Shown piece by piece: positions 1 to 4,193 of a DNA stretch of 8,582 nucleotides; position 1 is the stretch's first letter; every line of letters starts with the position of its first letter. The position numbers were made by a program, and so were the translations under genes. This stretch comes from JADJQU01 sp035490315. GTDB taxonomy: Bacteria > Planctomycetota > UBA1135 > GCA-002686595. The notes under the pieces are model-generated. The model was not told the origin of the DNA, ran no database searches, and saw only the letters and a program-made list of their open reading frames with translations. The DNA is taken from contig DATHET010000164.1 in the NCBI GenBank assembly GCA_035490315.1, forward strand, positions 1 through 8,582. The letters are read 5' to 3'.

Positions 1-40
1 TCGTCACGGGTCGTTCCTCTTAGGTACTCCCAAGAGATTT
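1..40 (+). other. Leader upstream of rplY (edge of window)
   Basis: These 40 bases precede rplY. I see only an AAGAG just before the ATG as a weak ribosome binding site, and no clear promoter. In many bacteria prs (ribose-phosphate diphosphokinase) precedes rplY, but nothing here shows it. Confidence 0.3.
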
Positions 41-742
41 ATGGTCACCAAGCTGAATACCGAGCTGCGCAAAGCAGTCGGCACCCGCCTGGCGCGCAAG
101 CTGCGCGCTGAAGGCAGGATCCCCGCCAACCTCCAGCACACCCCGGACGCGCCGCACGTCAACCTCTCGATCGACAACGACGAGTTCATGGCCGCGCGCC
201 GCAAGCACGAGCACGTGTTCGAGCTGATGGTCGACGGCCACAAGGAACCGGCGCTGGTCAACCAGCTGCACTGGGACACCTTCGGCGAGTTCATCCAGCA
301 CATCGAGTTCCGCCGCGTCGACCTGACGAAGAAGGCGCGCGTCGAAGTGCCGCTCGAATACGTCGGTCACCCGAAGGGCGTGCTGAACCACCTGGTCACG
401 CGCATCGCGATCATGACCCTGCCGACCACGATCCCCGACCTGATCGAGTGCAGCGTCGCCGACCTCGAGATCGGAACCACGATCTACGCGAAGTCGCTGG
501 TGATGCCCAAGGGTGTCGAGCTCGCGGCGGATCCCGAGCTGATCGTCGCGCGCATCTCCGCGGTCAAGATCGAAGTCGAAGCCGCTCCGGCCGCCGACGC
601 CGCCGCCCCTGCCGCTTCTTCCGTCGCTGCACCGGTCAAGGCCGATGCTGCTGGTGCCGCTGGCGCCGCGGGTGCCAAGCCCGAGGCCGGCAAGAAGGAC
701 GCCGCCGCTCCCAAGAAGGACGCTGCGCCGCCCAAGAAGTAG
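41..742 (+). CDS. rplY: Large ribosomal subunit protein bL25, CTC form with Ala/Lys-rich tail
   Basis: This 233-residue protein binds 5S rRNA in the large ribosomal subunit. Residues about 5-95 are the 5S-binding domain, with RAEGRIPA at 23-30 and the conserved block around QHIEFRRVD (86-94). Residues about 98-175 are the second beta domain of the general-stress CTC form, with the diagnostic LPTTIPDLIE, a DLEIG motif and PKGVELAADPE. The loop after IPA usually reads like LYG; here it is NLQH, so that loop is remodelled. Residues 181-233 are a low-complexity tail of Ala, Pro and Lys ending in repeated PKKDAA-like units. It is probably disordered and positively charged at its end. The ATG at 41 begins the family homology (VTKLNTELR), although the upstream AAGAG is a poor ribosome binding site. 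pth follows after 117 bases. The family call is firm; the role of the tail is unknown. Confidence 0.95.
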   Translation: MVTKLNTELRKAVGTRLARKLRAEGRIPANLQHTPDAPHVNLSIDNDEFMAARRKHEHVFELMVDGHKEPALVNQLHWDTFGEFIQHIEFRRVDLTKKARVEVPLEYVGHPKGVLNHLVTRIAIMTLPTTIPDLIECSVADLEIGTTIYAKSLVMPKGVELAADPELIVARISAVKIEVEAAPAADAAAPAASSVAAPVKADAAGAAGAAGAKPEAGKKDAAAPKKDAAPPKK

Positions 743-762
743 CGTTCGCGCGGTTTTTCCCG

Positions 763-794
763 GCGCGGCGAGGGTCCAATGGCCTTCGCCGCGC
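763..794 (+). other. Stem-loop after rplY, possible weak terminator
   Basis: Arms GCGCGGCGAGGG (763-774) and CCTTCGCCGCGC (783-794) pair over 12 positions with one G-U wobble and an 8-base loop. No T-tract follows; a TTTTT run lies before the hairpin instead (754-758). It could stall polymerase or protect the rplY transcript's 3' end, but it is not a canonical intrinsic terminator. It also covers the upstream in-frame ATG at 779 of the pth reading frame. Confidence 0.4.
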
Positions 795-818
795 AGCTTC
801 GGCAATCCCTCGCGGGCC

Positions 819-846
819 TTGCCAAGCGCGCGCCCACCTTTATACT
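819..846 (+). promoter_or_regulatory. Sigma-70-like promoter for pth-rpsF-rpsR-rplI
   Basis: TTGCCA (819-824) and TATACT (841-846) each match the vegetative -35 and -10 consensus at five of six positions and are separated by 16 bases. AT-rich hexamers at this spacing stand out in so GC-rich a stretch. Transcription would be expected to start near 852-854, only about 6-8 bases before the pth ATG at 860, giving an almost leaderless mRNA. No Shine-Dalgarno sequence precedes that ATG, which agrees. The hexamers are seen directly; activity is inferred. Confidence 0.6.
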
Positions 847-859
847 CCTCGACCCTCGA

Positions 860-1468
860 ATGGAGATTCAGGGTGGAAGGCTCCTCGTCGGCCTGGGCAA
901 CCCCGGTTCCCAGTACGAATGGACCCCCCACAACCTGGGTTTCCATGTGCTCGACCATCTGGCCGCGCGCGGGGGATGGATCTTTGAACCGGCTACCCGT
1001 CTGGAGCCCGACCACGGACTTCGGCAGTTCACTTTCGCCCGCGCCGCGTCGCACGGGCTGCTCGTGAAACCGCTGAGCTTCATGAATCTCTCCGGCCAGG
1101 TCGTCGCCCCTCTCTCGCGCCAGCTCGGCGTGCCCGCGGACTCGGTCCTGGTCGTCTACGACGATCTCGACCTCGAACTCGGACAGCTTCGGGTCCGCCC
1201 CCACGGGGGCAACGGCGGCCACAGGGGAATGAAATCGATCGCCGAAGCTCTCGGCACCGATCGTTTCCCGCGCTTGCGCGTCGGGATCGGTAGGCCGAGG
1301 ACCGATGCGGCGCGTCACGTGCTCGAGCGCTTCTCACCCGAAGCGAAGGTCGAAGCGGAGATCTCGGTGGCCCAGGCCAGCGACTTCTGCCTCGACTGGA
1401 TCCGCGGGGAAGACCTCGATCGAGCGATGACGCGGTACCACAGCCGCTGGAACCAGGACGCCGAGTAG
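860..1468 (+). CDS. pth: Peptidyl-tRNA hydrolase
   Basis: This cytosolic enzyme hydrolyses the ester bond of peptidyl-tRNAs that drop off the ribosome, recycling tRNA. The 202 residues match the bacterial Pth family (E. coli 194). Visible landmarks are VGLGNPG at 10-16 with N14, the catalytic His in TPHN (H24), FMNLSG at 74-79 with N76, and YDDLDLELG with D101, equivalent to E. coli N10, H20, N68 and D93. In GGHRG, R122 stands where E. coli has N114. The frame is open back to an ATG at 779, but I start at 860. Homology begins there, the extra 27 codons are unconserved and include rarer codons (ATA, CGA, CTT), and a promoter lies inside that stretch. The ATG at 779 does have GAGG five bases upstream, so it is not formally excluded. 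rpsF follows after 30 bases. Confidence 0.93.
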   Translation: MEIQGGRLLVGLGNPGSQYEWTPHNLGFHVLDHLAARGGWIFEPATRLEPDHGLRQFTFARAASHGLLVKPLSFMNLSGQVVAPLSRQLGVPADSVLVVYDDLDLELGQLRVRPHGGNGGHRGMKSIAEALGTDRFPRLRVGIGRPRTDAARHVLERFSPEAKVEAEISVAQASDFCLDWIRGEDLDRAMTRYHSRWNQDAE

Positions 1469-1471
1469 ATC

Positions 1472-1498
1472 GTGCGTCCACACTGACGAAGGAAGCGC
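1472..1498 (+). promoter_or_regulatory. Possible hairpin masking the rpsF ribosome binding site
   Basis: GTGCGTCC (1472-1479) can pair with GGAAGCGC (1491-1498) with one G-U wobble and one G-A mismatch, leaving an 11-base loop. The right arm contains part of the AAGGAAG Shine-Dalgarno sequence of rpsF, and the GTG start follows directly. rpsF leaders in several bacteria bind the S6:S18 heterodimer for autoregulation, but I cannot show that this short element is that motif. Confidence 0.25.
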
Positions 1499-1975
1499 GT
1501 GAATCAATACGAAGGAATGTTCCTCCTGGACAACCAGGTGGTGCGTACGGATTACAAGACGGCCAAGGCCGTGGTGACCGACACGCTCAAGAAGCACGGC
1601 GCCGAGATCGTCAGCGCACGGCGCTGGGACGAGCGACGCCTGGCCTATCCCATGGCGGGCCGCCAGCGCGCCACGTTCATGCTGACCTACTTCAAGGCCG
1701 GCCCGAACGCGATCACCGGCATCCGTCGCGACGCCGAGCTCGATGAGCGCATCCTGCGCCACCTGCTCCTGAAGGTCGAAGAGGTGCCCGCGACCGAGCT
1801 GGAGCTCTCGCTGGCCGAGGGCGACGACTACGCCCCGCCGCCGCCGCCCGCGGACGATGCGATCGACCGCGAAGAGCCCCTGGTGGGCGCGATCGGCGAG
1901 GACGGCGAGGTCATCGACGAGGACGCGGTTCCCGAAGACGTCGGAGTTTCCCTGAACGACCTGGAGGAGGTGTGA
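1499..1975 (+). CDS. rpsF: Small ribosomal subunit protein bS6 with acidic C-terminal tail
   Basis: bS6 pairs with bS18 on the platform of the 30S subunit. Residues 1 to about 100 form the single ferredoxin-like domain, recognised by YEGMFLLD near the start, the RRWDERRLAYPM segment (41-52) and DERILRHLLLKVEE (82-95). Residues 101-158 are an extension rich in Asp and Glu, with a run of five prolines at 113-117; the protein is 158 residues, against about 95-135 in most relatives. E. coli bS6 also has an acidic tail, which RimK extends with glutamates, but this one is longer and ends in LEEV rather than a run of glutamates. The GTG start at 1499 is preceded by AAGGAAG at a good distance, and the first ATG in frame would cut into the conserved strand. 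Its TGA lies one base before rpsR. Confidence 0.95.
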   Translation: MNQYEGMFLLDNQVVRTDYKTAKAVVTDTLKKHGAEIVSARRWDERRLAYPMAGRQRATFMLTYFKAGPNAITGIRRDAELDERILRHLLLKVEEVPATELELSLAEGDDYAPPPPPADDAIDREEPLVGAIGEDGEVIDEDAVPEDVGVSLNDLEEV

Positions 1976-1976
1976 C

Positions 1977-2210
1977 ATGGCGATGAAAATGGCCAGCAAG
2001 CCCCGCGCACCCCTGGTGCCGATGGGCAAGAAGCGCTGTGAAGATCCGCGCATCGATTACAAGGATCTCATCTACATCACCAAGTTCATGACACCCCAGG
2101 CACAGATCCAGAGCCGCCGGCGCACCAGTTTCTGCGCCCAGTGCCAGCGCCAGCTCAAGCAGGCGATCAAGCGTGCCCGCCACCTCGGTCTCCTGCCGTT
2201 CGTCGGCTGA
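1977..2210 (+). CDS. rpsR: Small ribosomal subunit protein bS18, cysteine-containing form
   Basis: This 77-residue protein binds 16S rRNA together with bS6 in the 30S platform. The core is clear: IDYKDLIYITKFMTPQAQI (26-44), the basic SRRRT, then QRQLKQAIKRARHLGLLPF (57-75). Three cysteines are present: C21 before the IDYKD motif, and C53 and C56 in FCAQCQR. Many relatives have His where C56 lies (CxxHQR). This suggests a metal site of the kind seen in zinc-type bS18, although the usual N-terminal CxxC is reduced to a single Cys. A strong GGAGGAGG (1963-1970) inside the end of rpsF sits six bases before the ATG, so translation of the bS6/bS18 pair is tightly linked. ATG codons 3 and 5 are alternative starts. 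Confidence 0.95.
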   Translation: MAMKMASKPRAPLVPMGKKRCEDPRIDYKDLIYITKFMTPQAQIQSRRRTSFCAQCQRQLKQAIKRARHLGLLPFVG

Positions 2211-2226
2211 TCGGAGCAGAACCACC

Positions 2227-2685
2227 ATGTCCAAGAACATCGAAGTCCTGCTGCGCGATCACGTCCATGCACTCGGCGAGTGCGGAGACGTGGTGCGCGT
2301 CCGCAGCGGCTATGCCCGCAACTACCTGGTGCCCTACGGTCTTGCGACCGAATCGACGCCGGAGAACAAGAAGCTGATGGACCGCCGTCGCGTCAAGCTG
2401 GACGCCGTCGCCGCCGTGAAAACGGCGGAGATGGACGCCTGGCTGGCGAAGCTCTCCACGGTCGTGCTGTCGACCGAGGAACGCGCCGACGACCAGGGTC
2501 ACCTGTTCGGCTCGGTCAACGCGGCGGCGATCACGGCGATGCTGGCCAAGGCCGGCCACGTCGTGGAAGAGAAGAACGTGCGCCTCGAAGCGCCGCTGAA
2601 GACCATCGGCGAGCACAAGGTGAAGATCCACGTGCACGGCGATCGTCATGCGGAGATCGTCGTGAACGTCGTCAAGAGCGCCTGA
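2227..2685 (+). CDS. rplI: Large ribosomal subunit protein bL9
   Basis: bL9 binds 23S rRNA near the L1 stalk and helps maintain the reading frame. The 152 residues match the family (E. coli 149). The N-terminal domain (1-50) has IEVLLRDHVHALGECGDVV and the signature GYARNYLVPYGLA (28-40). A long charged helix spans about 45-75. The C-terminal domain (about 80-150) contains HLFGSVNAAAI (92-102), with the family's LFGS. The frame is open 18 codons further upstream, inside rpsR; I choose the ATG at 2227 because homology starts there and GGAG (2213-2216) precedes it by ten bases. It lies 16 bases after rpsR, so it is very likely in the same operon, and a strong hairpin follows it. Confidence 0.96.
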   Translation: MSKNIEVLLRDHVHALGECGDVVRVRSGYARNYLVPYGLATESTPENKKLMDRRRVKLDAVAAVKTAEMDAWLAKLSTVVLSTEERADDQGHLFGSVNAAAITAMLAKAGHVVEEKNVRLEAPLKTIGEHKVKIHVHGDRHAEIVVNVVKSA

Positions 2686-2712
2686 GCCGCGCGAGAAACG
2701 CGTAAAATTCCC

Positions 2713-2750
2713 GCGGCGCGCGTCCTTCCGACGTGAAGGGCGCGCGCCGC
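2713..2750 (+). terminator. Intrinsic-type terminator after rplI
   Basis: A 16-bp stem with one G-U wobble and a 6-base loop (2729-2734) joins left arm 2713-2728 (starting GCGGCGCGCG) to right arm 2735-2750 (ending CGCGCGCCGC). TTTC follows at once. The stem is very stable and lies 27 bases after the rplI stop. The T-tract is short, but placement and strength fit an operon end. It separates the ribosomal-protein block from dnaB, so dnaB should have its own promoter. Confidence 0.75.
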
Positions 2751-2810
2751 TTTCATGGATTGGCGCAGTCCGCTATCCTGCGCGCCACGCCTGCGACAGC
2801 GCATGCTCCG
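2751..2810 (+). promoter_or_regulatory. dnaB leader, probable promoter region
   Basis: If the hairpin just upstream terminates transcription, a dnaB promoter should lie in these 60 bases. The best -10-like hexamer is TATCCT (2774-2779). The hexamer 17 bases before it, TTTCAT (2751-2756), is a poor -35. I see no convincing Shine-Dalgarno sequence before the ATG at 2811. The location is supported by context; the exact elements are weak. Confidence 0.3.
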
Positions 2811-4193
2811 ATGAACGAGGCAGACCAGACCGCCCGCGTCGCTCCGCACAACGAGGAAGCGGAACAATCGATCGTGGGCGCGCTCCTGCTCTCGGCCGAC
2901 CGGATCCCCGAGGTCAGCGAGGCCCTGCATCCCGAGGACTTCCACAACAAGCGCCACCGCGCCTTGTTCGAGTCCTTGATGCGCCTGGCGGACCGCAACG
3001 CCGAGGTCACCTTCGTCACGGTGGGCGAGGACCTGCGCGCGGCCGAGACCTTCCAGCTCGTCGGCGGAACCGAGGCCTTGATCGACCTGTCGAACCGGGT
3101 GGTCTCCGGCGCGCACTTGAACCACCACGTGCGCATCGTGGCCGAGCTTTCCGAGCTGCGCCGATTGATCGAGTCGTCGACCGAGATCATCGAGGAGGCC
3201 TACCAGACGCGGCCCGACGGCGAGAGCGTCAAGAAGCTGCTCGACGAGGCCGAGCACCGCATCTTTTCCATCGCGCGCGGCCGCGGAGCCGAGGGCGCCG
3301 ACCCGATCAGCAACGTGCTGACCGAGACGTTCAAGCGCATCGATTCCCAGTCGCACCGCTCCGGCCTGACCGGGCTCGACACGGGCTTCTACGAGCTGAA
3401 CGACCGCCTGTGCGGGCTCAACGCCGGCGATCTGATCATCATCGCGGCGCGCCCGTCGATGGGGAAGACGGCCTTTGCGCTCAACCTGATCGAGCACGCG
3501 GCCCTGGTGCGGCCCACGTTCCTCGACGTCAATCCGACCGTGCTGCTGTTCAGCCTCGAGATGGGCAAGCAGCAGATCGTCAGCCGCATGCTGTGCTGCA
3601 AGGCGCGCGTGGACGCGCACAAGCTGCGCACCGGCCGCCTGCCCAACGAGGATTACCAGCAGCTCGCCGAGGCCGCGGGCGAGCTCTCTGGAGCCAAGAT
3701 CTTCATCGACGACTCTCCCAACCTGTCGGTGATGGCCCTGCGCGGCCGCGCGCGGCGCATGAAGGCCCAGCACGGGCTGCACATGATCGTCGTCGACTAC
3801 CTGCAGCTGATGACCCACCCCAAGGCCGAGAGCCGCCAGATGGAGATCAGCTCGATCTCGCGCTCGCTCAAGGCCTTGGCCCGCGAGCTCGACGTACCGG
3901 TGATCGCCCTGGCCCAGCTTTCGCGCGCCGTCGAGTCGCGCGAGCCGCCGCGGCCGATGCTCTCGGACCTGCGCGAGTCGGGCTCGATCGAGCAGGACGC
4001 CGACGTGGTCATGCTGCTCTATCGCGCCGAGTACTATCCGAAGTTCGCGACCGAAGAGAACAAGGGCAAGGCCGAAGTGATCATCGGCAAGCACCGCAAC
4101 GGGCCGACCGGCACGGTCACGTTGAATTTCTTCCCGCAGCACATGCGCTTCGCGAATCCGGAACTCTCGATCACCGAGCCTGTTTTCGCGTGA
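2811..4193 (+). CDS. dnaB: Replicative DNA helicase DnaB
   Basis: DnaB is the hexameric helicase that unwinds the replication fork 5' to 3' and recruits primase. The protein has 460 residues, close to the usual 450-470, with no intein. Residues about 12-110 are the N-terminal domain (HNEEAEQSIVGALL, then HPEDFHNKRHRALFE). A linker leads to the RecA-like ATPase from about 183. Motifs are Walker A ARPSMGKTA (213-221, K219), FSLEM, Walker B MIVVDYLQLM (D329), the LAQLSRAVESR sensor segment, LRESGSIEQDADVV, and the arginine-finger segment GKHRNGPTG (K427, R429). I take the ATG at 2811, since an in-frame GTG at 2733 falls inside the terminator hairpin. It follows the bL9 operon, as in many bacteria, and its stop codon overlaps the start of the BamA gene. 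Confidence 0.96.
   Translation: MNEADQTARVAPHNEEAEQSIVGALLLSADRIPEVSEALHPEDFHNKRHRALFESLMRLADRNAEVTFVTVGEDLRAAETFQLVGGTEALIDLSNRVVSGAHLNHHVRIVAELSELRRLIESSTEIIEEAYQTRPDGESVKKLLDEAEHRIFSIARGRGAEGADPISNVLTETFKRIDSQSHRSGLTGLDTGFYELNDRLCGLNAGDLIIIAARPSMGKTAFALNLIEHAALVRPTFLDVNPTVLLFSLEMGKQQIVSRMLCCKARVDAHKLRTGRLPNEDYQQLAEAAGELSGAKIFIDDSPNLSVMALRGRARRMKAQHGLHMIVVDYLQLMTHPKAESRQMEISSISRSLKALARELDVPVIALAQLSRAVESREPPRPMLSDLRESGSIEQDADVVMLLYRAEYYPKFATEENKGKAEVIIGKHRNGPTGTVTLNFFPQHMRFANPELSITEPVFA

Noticed and set aside
779..859. Upstream ATG for pth adding 27 residues
   Set aside because: A GAGG precedes it, but the added residues are not part of the Pth family, use rarer codons, include the promoter hexamers and lie partly in a hairpin.
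20..1318. A 432-codon minus-strand open frame opposite rplY and pth
   Set aside because: It is antisense to two recognised genes and crosses the pth promoter region and a hairpin. Low-complexity Arg/Gly/Asp composition indicates a shadow.
2733..2810. Upstream GTG for dnaB
   Set aside because: The GTG is in the loop of the terminator hairpin and the added 26 residues are unlike DnaB N termini.
3410..4189. An N-terminal extension of the BamA frame by 260 codons inside dnaB
   Set aside because: It is an alternative frame of dnaB with Arg/Ala-rich noise. The GTG at 4190 gives a clean signal peptide at the very N terminus.
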